NCBI RefSeq assembly: GCF_008727715.1 | Contig: NZ_CP044218.1 | Coordinates: forward strand, 4,943,501 to 5,007,500 | Reading direction: 5' to 3' | Source: Mesorhizobium terrae | Lineage (GTDB): Bacteria > Pseudomonadota > Alphaproteobacteria > Rhizobiales > Rhizobiaceae | DNA: 64,000 nt | Part shown: piece after piece, positions 45,898 through 54,274 of the stretch | Layout: every line of letters begins with the position of its first letter | Position numbering within the stretch: position 1 is the stretch's first letter | Position numbers and translations under genes: made by a program | The notes under the pieces: generated by a model | Told to the model about the DNA's origin: nothing | Seen by the model: only the letters and a program-made list of their open reading frames with translations | Database searches by the model: none

Positions 45898-46350
45898 ATG
45901 GCCGGGCTCTATCTGGAGGAATTCACCGTCGACCGGGTTTTCCAGCACACGCTGCGCAAGACCGTGACCGAAAGCGACAACATGCTGTTTTCGGTGATGA
46001 CGCTCAATCCGCAGCCGTTGCACATCGACTTCGACTTCGCGTCCAAGACCGAATGGGGCCGGCCGCTGGTCAACTCGCTGTTCACGCTCGGCCTGATGAT
46101 CGGGATTGCCGTCAACGACCTTACCGTCGGCACCACGGTGGCCAATCTCGGCATGAAGGAAACCATCTTTCCGCATCCCGTCTTTCACGGCGACACGATC
46201 CGCGTCGAAACGACGGTGGTCTCGGTTCGCGAATCGAAATCGAAGCCCGATCGCGGCATCGTCGAGTTCGAGCACCGCGCCTACAACCAGAGCAATGTGC
46301 TGGTCGCCAAATGCATCCGGCAGGCGATGATGCTGAAAAGGCCGGCCTGA
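45898..46350 (+). CDS. MaoC family (R)-hydratase-like protein
   Basis: A 150-residue single hotdog-fold MaoC protein, the fold of enoyl-CoA and mesaconyl-CoA hydratases. The MaoC active-site region is visible as LFSVMTLNPQPLHIDFDFASKTEWGRPLVNS, with Asp and His placed as in the family. GGAGGATCGAC precedes the ATG. It is directly followed by the CitE-like lyase with no gap (stop TGA, next ATG), so the pair probably acts in one pathway of hydroxyacyl-CoA hydration then cleavage; the exact substrate is unknown. Confidence 0.9.
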   Translation: MAGLYLEEFTVDRVFQHTLRKTVTESDNMLFSVMTLNPQPLHIDFDFASKTEWGRPLVNSLFTLGLMIGIAVNDLTVGTTVANLGMKETIFPHPVFHGDTIRVETTVVSVRESKSKPDRGIVEFEHRAYNQSNVLVAKCIRQAMMLKRPA

Positions 46351-47232
46351 ATGCGCTCCCTGCTGTTCGTTCCAGGCGATTCCGAGCGCAAGCTGGAGAA
46401 GGGATTCGCATCTCAAGCGGACGTCGTCATCGTCGATCTCGAGGATTCGGTGGCGCCGCAGAACAAGGCCGCGGCGCGCGCGGTAGCCTCAAGCTTCATC
46501 GCCGAGCATCGCGCTGCTACGAAAGCGGCCATCTATGTACGGGTCAACGATCTGACGTCGGGACTGATCGACGACGACCTGGCGGCGCTGGTCGGCGCGC
46601 AGCCCGACGGCATTATGTTGCCGAAATCGAATAGCGGGCAGGATGTCCAGCACTTGTCGGCCAAGCTGCGCGTCCATGAAGCGCGCTTCGGCCTGCCCGA
46701 CGGGGCCATCCGCATCCTGCCAATCATCACCGAGACGGCCGCGGGCGTGCTTGCCGCGTCGACCTATGCCGGCACCGGCAGCCGGCTGTCCGGGCTGACC
46801 TGGGGCGCGGAAGACCTTTCGGCGGCGATCGGCGCCCGCCAGGCGCGCGACGGCAACGGCCACTACACCGATGTCTTCCGGCTGGCGCGCGCGCTGACGC
46901 TTTTGGCGGCATCCTCAGCCGAAGTGGCCGCCGTGGACACGGTGTTTCCCAATTTCAGCGACATGGCCGCGTTCGAGGCCGAATGCGTGGAAGCCGAACG
47001 TGACGGCTTCACAGCCAAGATGGCCATCCATCCCGCCCAGGTGCCGGTCATCAACAAGGCCTTCACCCCGTCGCGCGAGGCGGTCGAACGGTCCGCGGCG
47101 ATCGTCGCCGCCTTTGCCGCGGCCGGCGATCCAGGCGTGGTCGGCATCGACGGCAAGATGTACGACCGGCCGCATCTGCGGCTGGCCGAACGCCTGCTGG
47201 CGCGGGCCAAAGCCGCTGGCGTCGCGGTCTAG
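46351..47232 (+). CDS. CitE/HpcH-type CoA ester lyase
   Basis: A 293-residue HpcH/HpaI-citrate lyase beta subunit-like protein: MRSLLFVPGDSERKLEKGF, VIVDLEDSVAP, RVNDLTSGL, PKSNSGQDV, LPIITETAAGVL and WGAEDLSAAIGA follow the malyl-CoA/citramalyl-CoA lyase pattern, including the Mg-binding Glu and Asp. The ATG follows the MaoC stop with no gap. Relatives cleave (S)-malyl-CoA or citramalyl-CoA or hydrolyse malyl-CoA; MaoC plus CitE suggests itaconate, mesaconate or glyoxylate metabolism, an inference. Confidence 0.9.
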   Translation: MRSLLFVPGDSERKLEKGFASQADVVIVDLEDSVAPQNKAAARAVASSFIAEHRAATKAAIYVRVNDLTSGLIDDDLAALVGAQPDGIMLPKSNSGQDVQHLSAKLRVHEARFGLPDGAIRILPIITETAAGVLAASTYAGTGSRLSGLTWGAEDLSAAIGARQARDGNGHYTDVFRLARALTLLAASSAEVAAVDTVFPNFSDMAAFEAECVEAERDGFTAKMAIHPAQVPVINKAFTPSREAVERSAAIVAAFAAAGDPGVVGIDGKMYDRPHLRLAERLLARAKAAGVAV

Positions 47233-47250
47233 CGACGCCCCTCCCCGGCA

Positions 47251-47844
47251 TCAGCCGGCGGTCGGCTTCCACGGACCGGCGTAATCCGCATAGAGCTTGG
47301 CCGGATCGGGTCGCGGGCGCTCCGGCGCGGTGCCGGCGAAGGTACCGATATGCACGAAGCCGATGACCCGCTCGTCGGGCGCCAGACCGAGCAGCGCCCG
47401 GCCCTCGGGGACATCGGAATACCAGTTGCTGATCATGTTGGTGCCGTAGCCGAGCGCATTGGCGGCCATCATCAGGTTCATCGCGGCCATGCCGCCGGAC
47501 AGGAATTTTTCCCATTCCGGGATCTTGGGGTGCGCCTTGGGCACGGAGACGATGCCGATCACCAGCGGCGCGCGCGAGAACCGCGCGAGCTCCTGATCGC
47601 GCCGCACATCGCTCAATGGCCCTTCCCGGCTTTCCGCCAGCGCGGCAAGCTGCTTGCCAACCTCGACCCTGGTTTCACCGCGATAGAGGATGAAGCGCCA
47701 CGGCTCCAGTTTGCCATGGTCCGGGACGCGAGAGGCGGCGGCGATGATGGTGGCGATTTCGGCATCCGAGGGCGCCGGCGCCTTCAGTTCAGGGATGGGA
47801 GCGGAGTTTCTGGTCAACAGGTAGTCGAGGATCGGCTGCTTCAC
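47251..47844 (-). CDS. Nitroreductase family protein (YdjA-like)
   Basis: A 197-residue FMN-dependent nitroreductase-fold protein. Visible are LDYLLTRNSAPIPEL, RVPDHGKLEPWRFILY (the phosphate/FMN-binding arginine region) and FLSGGMAAMNLMMAANALGYGTNMIS. Substrate unknown; relatives reduce nitro compounds or quinones. The frame opens at 47931; GTG at 47844 with AGGAG 11 bases upstream begins VKQPILDYLL and is preferred. It is tail-to-tail with the CitE-like gene (18 bp). Confidence 0.9.
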   Translation of the reverse strand: MKQPILDYLLTRNSAPIPELKAPAPSDAEIATIIAAASRVPDHGKLEPWRFILYRGETRVEVGKQLAALAESREGPLSDVRRDQELARFSRAPLVIGIVSVPKAHPKIPEWEKFLSGGMAAMNLMMAANALGYGTNMISNWYSDVPEGRALLGLAPDERVIGFVHIGTFAGTAPERPRPDPAKLYADYAGPWKPTAG

Positions 47845-48003
47845 GGGCGCTGTGCTCCTGGATTCGGTTGTGGGCTGAAGCGCGCGATCGGCATATCGGC
47901 AGCTTTGGCGACGGCGCCGGCGGCGCCGCAAAAGAGCGATATCCGGTCGACCGGAGACTCTTCAGCCTTGAAATTGCCACCGCCTTGGGCTTCAACGCAA
48001 GGC

Positions 48004-48966
48004 ATGTTCTTCGGGCTTCGTCGTCTTTTGCCGACCGCGCTGGGGGCCACGCTTTGCGTGGCGCTGGCGGCGACCGCCCATGCCAAGGACGCCGACGCGC
48101 TCGACAAGCTCAAATTGCCCGGCATGTCGACCTATGCGGCACCGCGTGGCGAGGGCCAACTTGCGCGCGGCGAAGGCGATATCCAGCTCAGCGCGCAACT
48201 GACCGACAAGGGCGAAGACATCACGCGCGGCCTGGTCTGGCGCGTCTTCAAGCCCGAGCCCGGCACTGACGGCAAGCTGCCGCTGGTCGCCTCTGCGCGT
48301 GGTGGGACGGCGGCCTTCCAACTGGAACCCGGCAGCTATCTGGTGCACGCTTCCTACGGCCGCGCCGGCGCCACCAAGCGCATCACGGTCGGGCGCGAAC
48401 CCAAACGCGAAAACCTCGTGCTCGATGCCGGCGGGCTCAAACTCGATGCCACGCTTGCCGGCGGCATCCGTATCCCTTCCGACAAGCTGCGCTTCTCGAT
48501 CTATGAGAGCCGCTCGGGCAAGGACGACGAGAAGGCGCTGATCATCCGCAACGTGCAGCCGAATTCGGTGGTGCGGCTCAATGCCGGCGTCTACCACGTC
48601 GTTTCCAACTATGGTTCGATCAATGCCGTCATCCGCTCCGACATCCGGGTCGAGGCGGGCAAGCTGACGGAAGCCACGGTCGAACACCGGGCGGCCGAGA
48701 TCACCTTGAAGCTGGTGCGTGAGCCCGGCGGCGAGGCGCTGGCCGACACGTCATGGTCGGTGCTCAACGAATCGGGCGATTCGATCAAGGAAGCCGTCGG
48801 CGCCTTCGCACCCATGGTGCTGGCCGAAGGCAACTACACCATCATCGCCAAGAACCGCGACCGCATCTACCAGAAAGACCTCACCGTCGACGCCGGCAAG
48901 AACGGCGAAGTCGAGGTCGTGGCGTCGGAGGCGTCGGCCGTCGACCCTGCCGAAGGCGCCGACTGA
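48004..48966 (+). CDS. Exported protein of repeated beta modules, unknown function
   Basis: A 320-residue protein with a Sec signal peptide (residues 1-27, cleavage near AHA-KD). The mature chain is strand-rich and repeats a motif like GGTAAFQLEPGSYLVHASYGRAGATKRITVG and NAGVYHVVSNYGSINAVIRSDIRVEAGK, as in carboxypeptidase regulatory-like beta modules, three to four copies. It ends in an Ala/Glu-rich tail. Function is unknown. The start is uncertain; the frame extends far upstream into the nitroreductase region, but ATG 48004 begins a real signal peptide. Confidence 0.8.
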   Translation: MFFGLRRLLPTALGATLCVALAATAHAKDADALDKLKLPGMSTYAAPRGEGQLARGEGDIQLSAQLTDKGEDITRGLVWRVFKPEPGTDGKLPLVASARGGTAAFQLEPGSYLVHASYGRAGATKRITVGREPKRENLVLDAGGLKLDATLAGGIRIPSDKLRFSIYESRSGKDDEKALIIRNVQPNSVVRLNAGVYHVVSNYGSINAVIRSDIRVEAGKLTEATVEHRAAEITLKLVREPGGEALADTSWSVLNESGDSIKEAVGAFAPMVLAEGNYTIIAKNRDRIYQKDLTVDAGKNGEVEVVASEASAVDPAEGAD

Positions 48967-48994
48967 TCCCGGCAATCGTGATTTCAGCGTGACC

Positions 48995-49936
48995 TCAGGC
49001 TGCCGCGCGACGGAACCGGCGCGGCAGGAACTTGGCGCGTCGCTCCGGCTGCGAAGGTGCCAGATCGAAGACCGCGCGATGGAGCCTGGCCAGCAGGATC
49101 TTGCGATCGCGCAGCGGCTCGAATTCCTCGGGCGGCAACGTCTTGCCGATACGAACCTCGATCGCGCGACCCGACAGGCGCGCGAATTCGCGGATCAGCA
49201 GCGATATCCTGAGCGTCAGAGAAGCCTTTCCGACGAGACGCGCCAACCGCCCCTCGCGCTCGGCCAGGTTCATCGGCCGGCTGACGAGATGAAAAAGCCG
49301 CCCGTTCTGCCCGGAAAAATGCATCGGAATGACCGCCGCCTTGGCTTCTTGCACGAGCCGTGCCGGAAACATCTTCCACGGCAGGTCCTGAGCGCGGCCA
49401 AATCCTTTGGGAGCAGTCGCGACGCCGCCAGCCGGGAAGATGACGATGGTCACCCCTTCCTTCAGGAGCCGCATCGCTTCGTGGCGCACGGCCATGTTGG
49501 CTTTCACCGCCTCCTTGGTCTCCGAAAAATCGACGGGGAGCGAATAAGGCTCCATTTCGCGGATCCGCAACAGATCCTTGTGGATCATGACGCGAAATGG
49601 CCGTCCGAGCTTCTCGGCCAGCGACAGGACAGCAATGCCGTCGCCGATGCCGTAGGGGTGGTTGGCGACGATAACCAATGGAGCATCGGGAAGGTCGACC
49701 GGTGGCCATTGGTCGGCGCAGCGCATGCCCACGTCGATCAGGTCGAGCATTCGGCCGAAGACGCGGTCTCCGGTCGGCACGATGTTGCGGCGCCAAAGAT
49801 CGTAGAGTGCTGCGAAACGATCGCGCCCCGACAGGCCTTCGACCGAGCGGATGAACCAGCGCGTGAAAACCGGCTGTCCGGCATTGGCGTAAGACAGTTC
49901 CGGAAAGGGTCTTTCGCGCGATCTGAACTTCATCAT
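48995..49936 (-). CDS. Lysophospholipid acyltransferase-like protein (PlsC superfamily)
   Basis: A 313-residue acyltransferase of the PlsC/LPLAT fold. The active-site HX4D motif is NHPYGIGD, about residues 92-99, followed by the glycerol-phosphate-binding motif IFPAGGVATAPKGFG. Substrate is unknown; relatives make phosphatidic acid or ornithine lipids (OlsA). The long N-terminal segment (GYLWRRNIVPTGDRVFG-like) is typical of the OlsA/hemolysin-type branch. It is the only lipid gene here and is 83 bp from thrS. Confidence 0.85.
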   Translation of the reverse strand: MMKFRSRERPFPELSYANAGQPVFTRWFIRSVEGLSGRDRFAALYDLWRRNIVPTGDRVFGRMLDLIDVGMRCADQWPPVDLPDAPLVIVANHPYGIGDGIAVLSLAEKLGRPFRVMIHKDLLRIREMEPYSLPVDFSETKEAVKANMAVRHEAMRLLKEGVTIVIFPAGGVATAPKGFGRAQDLPWKMFPARLVQEAKAAVIPMHFSGQNGRLFHLVSRPMNLAEREGRLARLVGKASLTLRISLLIREFARLSGRAIEVRIGKTLPPEEFEPLRDRKILLARLHRAVFDLAPSQPERRAKFLPRRFRRAAA

Positions 49937-49973
49937 AGGCCTGTCATTTAATCGTCTTGCGTGACGCCGATGT

Positions 49974-50002
49974 GAAAACGGCGGTGGATCCCCACCGCCG
50001 TT
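49974..50002 (-). terminator. thrS terminator
   Basis: Minus-strand 11-bp stem AACGGCGGTGG (50002-49992) with CCACCGCCGTT (49987-49977), four-base loop, then TTTTC; it lies just after the thrS stop at 50020. Confidence 0.6.
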
Positions 50003-50019
50003 CGCTGGAAGCTATTGAG

Positions 50020-51996
50020 TCAGGCGAGCTTCTTGCGTTTCAGGTCGGGAGGCGTCGCCTCGTCCGCTAGCGCGGTCACCGCCTCGGCCAGCGTCAGCGA
50101 CTGCTGGTCGCGTGAGCCCAGGCGGCGCACGTTGACGGTCTCTTCTTCCGCCTCGCGCTTGCCGCAGACGAGAATGACCGGAACCTTGGCCAGCGAATGC
50201 TCGCGAACCTTGTAGTTGATCTTCTCGTTGCGCAGATCGGCCTCGGCCGACAGCCCGGCCGCCTTGAGCCGTTCCACCACCTTTTCGGCATAGGCATCGG
50301 CTTCGGAGGTGATCGTCGCCACCACCACCTGCAACGGCGCGAACCAGAGCGGGAAATGGCCCGAATAGTTCTCGATCAGGATGCCGAGGAAGCGTTCCAT
50401 CGAGCCGCAGATGGCGCGATGCACCATGACCGGCTGCTTCTTCTCGGAGTCCGAGCCGATGTAGAAAGCGCCGAAGCGCTCCGGCAGGTTGAAGTCGACC
50501 TGCGTGGTGCCGCACTGCCATTCGCGGCCGATCGCGTCCTTCAACACATATTCGAACTTCGGCCCGTAGAACGCGCCCTCGCCCGGATTGATCGACGTCT
50601 TGATGCGATTGCCGGATCGCTGCTGGATCGTCGCCAGCACCTTCGACATGATCTCCTCGGCGTGATCCCACGCCTCGTCGGAACCGACCCGCTTGTCGGG
50701 ACGGGTCGACAGCTTCACGCTGATCTCATCGAAGCCGAAATCGGCATAGGTCGACAGGATCAGGTCGTTGATGCGCAGGCACTCGGCGGCGAGTTGCTCC
50801 TCGGTGCAGAAGATATGGGCGTCGTCCTGCGTGAAGCCGCGCACGCGCATCAGCCCGTGCAGTGCGCCCGACGGCTCGTAGCGATGCACATTGCCGAATT
50901 CAGCAAGCTTTACAGGCAGATCGCGGTAGGATTTCAGCCCGTGCTTGAAAATCTGCACGTGACCCGGGCAGTTCATCGGCTTCAGCGCGAAAACACGGTC
51001 GTCGTCGGTGTCGTCGCCGGCCACCGTCACCTTGAACATGGCATCGCGATACCAACCCCAGTGCCCGGAAGTCTCCCACAGGCTCTTGTCGAGCACCTGC
51101 GGAGCGTTGACTTCCTGATAGCCCTGTTCGCCCAGCCGACGGCGCATGTAAGAAACCAGGTTCTGGAACATCTTCCAGCCCTTGGCGTGCCAGAAGACGA
51201 CGCCGGGGCCTTCCTCCTGGAAATGGAACAGGTCCATCTCGCGACCGAGCTTGCGATGGTCGCGCTTTTCCGCCTCCTCCAGCATGTGGATGTAGGCGTC
51301 GAGCTGCGCCTGGTCTGCCCAGGCGGTGCCGTAGATGCGCGTCAGCATCGGGTTGTTGGCGTCGCCGCGCCAATAAGCGCCGGCAACCTTCATCAGCTTG
51401 AAGGCGCTGCCGATCTGGCCGGTCGAGGCCATATGTGGACCGCGGCACAGGTCAAACCACTCGCCCTGGGCATAAATCTTGAGGTCCTGGTCCTCGGGGA
51501 TCGCATCGATCAGCTCGAGCTTGTAGCTCTCGCCCTTGTCGCGGAATACCTTCTTGGCACGGTCGCGCGACCAGACTTCCTTGGTGAAGGGCCTGTTGCG
51601 CGCGATGATCTCGCGCATCTTCTTCTCGATCGTCGGAAAGTCCTCAGGCGTGAAGGGCTCGTTGCGCGCGAAATCGTAGTAGAAGCCGTTGTCGATGACG
51701 GGACCGATGGTGACCTGGGTGCCCGGCCACAATTCCTGCACGGCCTCTGCCAGCACATGGGCGGTGTCGTGGCGGATCAATTCCAGCGCGCGCGGGTCGT
51801 CGCGGGTGACGATCTCGACCTTGCCGGACTTGCCGAGCGGATCGGAAAGATCACACAACTGGCCATCGACGCTGTAGGCCACGGCCTTCTTGGCGAGCGA
51901 CTTCGAGATCGACTCGGCCAGGCCTGCACCGGTCATCGCCGCGTCGTATTCGCGGACGGAACCATCAGGAAATGTCAGGGAAACGGAATTCAGCAA
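50020..51996 (-). CDS. thrS: Threonine-tRNA ligase
   Basis: Charges tRNA-Thr. The 658-residue chain has the TGS domain ([11 protein letters not shown]), the editing domain with [11 protein letters not shown] (HxxxH), the class II catalytic core including [26 protein letters not shown] and the anticodon-binding domain near the C-terminus. It begins with TTG at 51996, about six bases after AGGAGAAG. No regulatory leader is evident. Confidence 0.98.
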   Translation of the reverse strand: MLNSVSLTFPDGSVREYDAAMTGAGLAESISKSLAKKAVAYSVDGQLCDLSDPLGKSGKVEIVTRDDPRALELIRHDTAHVLAEAVQELWPGTQVTIGPVIDNGFYYDFARNEPFTPEDFPTIEKKMREIIARNRPFTKEVWSRDRAKKVFRDKGESYKLELIDAIPEDQDLKIYAQGEWFDLCRGPHMASTGQIGSAFKLMKVAGAYWRGDANNPMLTRIYGTAWADQAQLDAYIHMLEEAEKRDHRKLGREMDLFHFQEEGPGVVFWHAKGWKMFQNLVSYMRRRLGEQGYQEVNAPQVLDKSLWETSGHWGWYRDAMFKVTVAGDDTDDDRVFALKPMNCPGHVQIFKHGLKSYRDLPVKLAEFGNVHRYEPSGALHGLMRVRGFTQDDAHIFCTEEQLAAECLRINDLILSTYADFGFDEISVKLSTRPDKRVGSDEAWDHAEEIMSKVLATIQQRSGNRIKTSINPGEGAFYGPKFEYVLKDAIGREWQCGTTQVDFNLPERFGAFYIGSDSEKKQPVMVHRAICGSMERFLGILIENYSGHFPLWFAPLQVVVATITSEADAYAEKVVERLKAAGLSAEADLRNEKINYKVREHSLAKVPVILVCGKREAEEETVNVRRLGSRDQQSLTLAEAVTALADEATPPDLKRKKLA

Positions 51997-52159
51997 CGTT
52001 CTTCTCCTATCCAGTCCCGCAAACGAACGCGGGTGGTTGATTGCCGGAAACGTCCGGCGGCGAGCGGTCTTTTAGGGGCAGATAGCGGCGTCGTAAAGCC
52101 GGAGTGTTGGCGATTGGCGCTTGCGGCAATGAAATGGCCCCTGCTGTCGCAGGGACGCT

Positions 52160-52561
52160 TCAGCCCTGCTCGCCGGCGTGCCGCTTGCCGACACGCCAAA
52201 AGCGCCAGAACGCCCACCAGTGGAGATCCGGCGCGAGCTTGACCGGCACGTTGTCGATGCCATGCGTGCCGCCGGGGCCGCAGCGCATGACCCTGAACAG
52301 CCCCATCCAGCCGCCGGCCCACAGGCCATGGCGGGCGATCGCCTCATAGGCGTATTCCGAACAGGTCGGCATGTGCCGGCATGAATTGCCGACGAAACCG
52401 GACAAGGTCAGTTGGTAGAACCGCACCAGGGCGGTGCCCGCCAGCCTGCCCGGCGTCCGGCGCCAGGGCCCGGCCCAGTTGCGGCCGCGTGGTGTGGACG
52501 CACCAACCTCGCCGTGCTGATGCCCGCATTCGCGGCCATGCCCGTCAGCGTCGTTGTTCAT
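52160..52561 (-). CDS. yidD: Membrane protein insertion efficiency factor YidD
   Basis: A 133-residue YidD (Hlp-like, haemolytic) family protein: LVRFYQLTLSGFVGNSCRHMPTCSEYAYEAIARHGLWAGGWMGLFRVMRCGPGGTHGIDNVP has the conserved CxxxPxCS motif (Cys-Arg-His-Met-Pro-Thr-Cys). It aids YidC-dependent insertion and sits on the cytoplasmic membrane face. Residues 1-40 form a hydrophilic extension longer than in E. coli. It lies upstream of thrS on the same strand, with a 163-bp gap. Confidence 0.93.
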   Translation of the reverse strand: MNNDADGHGRECGHQHGEVGASTPRGRNWAGPWRRTPGRLAGTALVRFYQLTLSGFVGNSCRHMPTCSEYAYEAIARHGLWAGGWMGLFRVMRCGPGGTHGIDNVPVKLAPDLHWWAFWRFWRVGKRHAGEQG

Positions 52562-52636
52562 CGCCGGTATCGCGCTCGCCCAATCATCCGCTGTAGATGG
52601 CCCGACGCAGCGCGTTTCGCAACGGCTACACCGGTA

Positions 52637-53008
52637 TCAACCGCGCCGGAACCCGACAAAACCTGGCGTGATGGTGACCGGCACGCCTTGTTCGATCAAG
52701 GACAGCAGGCCGAGTATCACCTCCTCGCTCGGCTGGCCATAGACGTCGAGCCGGCGCATGACGCAGCTTTCCATGACATCGCGGATGTGCGGATCGGCTA
52801 TGCGCCAATGCTCCAGGATGGCTTCCGAACTCGGCATGATCTGCAAGCTGTGGGCGCGCATGGCCTCGTCATCGACAAAGGTCTCGACGACGAGTTGCGG
52901 TCCGTTCGCCTCGGCGAAGGCGACCGCCTTGCGAATAGCGTCCTTGAACTGCTCGAGCTTGCCCGGCAGGATATCGAAGGACGAGATCTGCACGATGCGT
53001 CGCGACAT
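52637..53008 (-). CDS. ABM-type (antibiotic biosynthesis monooxygenase-like) small protein
   Basis: A 123-residue protein whose first two thirds read as a ferredoxin-like ABM barrel: RRIVQISSFDILPGKLEQFKDAIRKAVAFAEANGPQLVVETFVDDEAMRAHSLQIMPS. Activity is unknown; such proteins often oxidise quinols or act on reactive species. The ATG at 53008 lies 14 bp after the repaired stop of the cupin gene, on the same strand and under the SoxR promoter at 53496-53526. The frame upstream to 53122 overlaps the cupin gene and is not used. Confidence 0.8.
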   Translation of the reverse strand: MSRRIVQISSFDILPGKLEQFKDAIRKAVAFAEANGPQLVVETFVDDEAMRAHSLQIMPSSEAILEHWRIADPHIRDVMESCVMRRLDVYGQPSEEVILGLLSLIEQGVPVTITPGFVGFRRG

Positions 53009-53022
53009 GGCTAACTCCGCAC

Positions 53023-53441
53023 TCACTGAGCAGCCTCGGGTCGAGCCGCCTCGAGCAGCACCGCCTTGATGGCCGATTGACCTCGCCATAGGGTGACGAG
53101 GCGACATAGACCAGTTCCACATCCTCGATGGCGTTGAACGAGCCGGGCGTGCCGGCGGGCAGATAAAGCACTTCGCCCGGGCCTGCAGTCTGCCATTCGC
53201 CGCGGCTGGCGACGGTGCAGCGGCCTCTGGTGACGATCAGCACCTCGTCATATGCGAACTCGAAGTCGCTGGTTGCGCCCTTGGGTGCCCGCACGAAGCC
53301 GATCGCGCCAAGCTTGGAGAGCGGCACATCGTCCTCGTTGAGCACGTCGACCAGCTTCGTGCCGGACCATTCCATCCAGTCCCGCGCCCGATCGGCGACG
53401 AATTTCTGGATGTCGGGCGTGTTGGGAACCTGCTTGTCCAC
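53023..53441 (-). pseudogene. EutQ-like cupin, broken by a one-base frameshift near 53072
   Basis: A cupin beginning MDKQVPNTPDIQKFVADRARDWMEWSG and containing the beta-barrel blocks FEFAYDEVLIVTRGRCTVASRGEWQ and GPGEVLYLPAGTPGSF. After YVASSPYGEVNR the frame runs into an unlikely arginine/cysteine-rich tail to 52869. Adding one base within 53072-53075 instead gives AIKAVLLEAARPEAAQ and a stop at 53023, a natural 139-residue end, 14 bp before the next gene. So the gene is either truncated by a one-base loss or carries a sequencing error. GTG 53441 start, AGGAAA upstream. Confidence 0.72.
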
Positions 53442-53495
53442 GGGAGTTTTCCTTCTTGCGGCGCCGTTAAATCGATCATTTGCGGCTCGATCGAC

Positions 53496-53526
53496 GTGCT
53501 ACAAGTTCAAGTCAACTTGAGGTCAA
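53496..53526 (-). promoter_or_regulatory. SoxR-type promoter and SoxR box
   Basis: On the minus strand, -35 TTGACC (53526-53521), a 19-base spacer and a weak -10 TAGCAC (53501-53496) flank the box TCAAGTTGACTTGA (53520-53507). This matches the E. coli soxS layout, with 19-bp spacing and CTCAAGTTAACTTGAG-like dyad, and it points toward the cupin-monooxygenase genes. Confidence 0.8.
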
Positions 53527-53551
53527 GCGAAAAATGTGGGACAAAGTTGGG

Positions 53552-54007
53552 ATGGAACCGACACTCACCATCAACCAGTTGTCGCGCCGCAGCGGCGTGG
53601 CGGCATCGGCGCTTCGTTATTACGAGGAGCGCGGCCTGATCGCCTCCGAACGCATCGGCAAGGGCCACCGCCGCTTCACGCGCGCCACCTTGCGCCGCCT
53701 CGCCTTCATCGTCTTCGCGCAGCGGCTCGGTATGTCGCTGGCGGAAATCCATGACGAACTGGACAAGCTGCCGACCGACCATGTGCCGAAGGGAGGCGAC
53801 TGGTCACTGTTATCCGGCCCGTGGTCGGCGCGGATCGACGAGCGCATCGCCGAGTTGCAGCGGCTGAAGACCGGTCTCGCCGAATGCATCAGTTGCGGCT
53901 GTCTCTCACTCGAACGATGCCGGCTGGTGAACCCGCATGACAAGGCCGGAGCCCTCGGCCCCGGCCCCAGATACTGGATCGGCGATCGGTCGTCGGACAA
54001 CGGATAG
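53552..54007 (+). CDS. soxR: Redox-sensitive transcription activator SoxR
   Basis: A 151-residue MerR-family protein that senses redox-cycling agents. The MerR helix-turn-helix (LTINQLSRRSGVAASALRYYEERGLI) is followed by the [2Fe-2S] cluster motif CISCGCLSLERC, with Cys112, 115, 117 and 123 in the exact C-x2-C-x-C-x5-C spacing of SoxR. An alternative start (MWDKVG) lies at 53534. The divergent cupin-monooxygenase operon is the evident target. No soxS gene is present, as usual outside enteric bacteria. Confidence 0.95.
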   Translation: MEPTLTINQLSRRSGVAASALRYYEERGLIASERIGKGHRRFTRATLRRLAFIVFAQRLGMSLAEIHDELDKLPTDHVPKGGDWSLLSGPWSARIDERIAELQRLKTGLAECISCGCLSLERCRLVNPHDKAGALGPGPRYWIGDRSSDNG

Positions 54008-54039
54008 CTCTATCGCCGCCATGCCGGCCAATCATGCGC

Positions 54040-54165
54040 CTACAGCCTGTCGTGGCGCTGCGGACGCCTGCGCACATAGGTGTCCTTGTCGTCCGGCCGG
54101 TGCTTCAAGTTCTGAAAAGTGGCGAGCGTCAGCGCATCGAGAAGCGCCTGGATGATCTGTGACAT
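54040..54165 (-). CDS. Small protein, 41 aa
   Basis: A 41-codon open frame MSQIIQALLDALTLATFQNL followed by a charged, basic tail (KHRPDDKDTYVRRRPQRHDRL). GGAG lies eight bases before the ATG. It is divergent from the LysR gene, a place where GcvA-like regulators often face a small target protein. No family is recognised. Confidence 0.45.
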   Translation of the reverse strand: MSQIIQALLDALTLATFQNLKHRPDDKDTYVRRRPQRHDRL

Positions 54166-54255
54166 CACAATCACTCCGGTCTGGCAAATCGGTTTCATGA
54201 CCGGAATCAACGCCTGCTGGCGCTTATGTTCAAACGAGTATATTTCTGCCTTCGA

Positions 54256-54270
54256 ATAACCTGAGGTTAT
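54256..54270. promoter_or_regulatory. Inverted repeat over the LysR start
   Basis: ATAACCT (54256-54262), G, AGGTTAT (54264-54270): a perfect 7-bp dyad with one central base. It overlaps the first ATG (54269) and ends five bases before the preferred start at 54275, fitting an autoregulatory LysR site. Confidence 0.5.
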
Positions 54271-54274
54271 GCGA

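Noticed and set aside
52869..53022. C-terminal tail of the cupin frame beyond its natural stop
   Set aside because: Composition is unnatural and it overlaps the ABM-type gene out of frame; a one-base frameshift explains it better.
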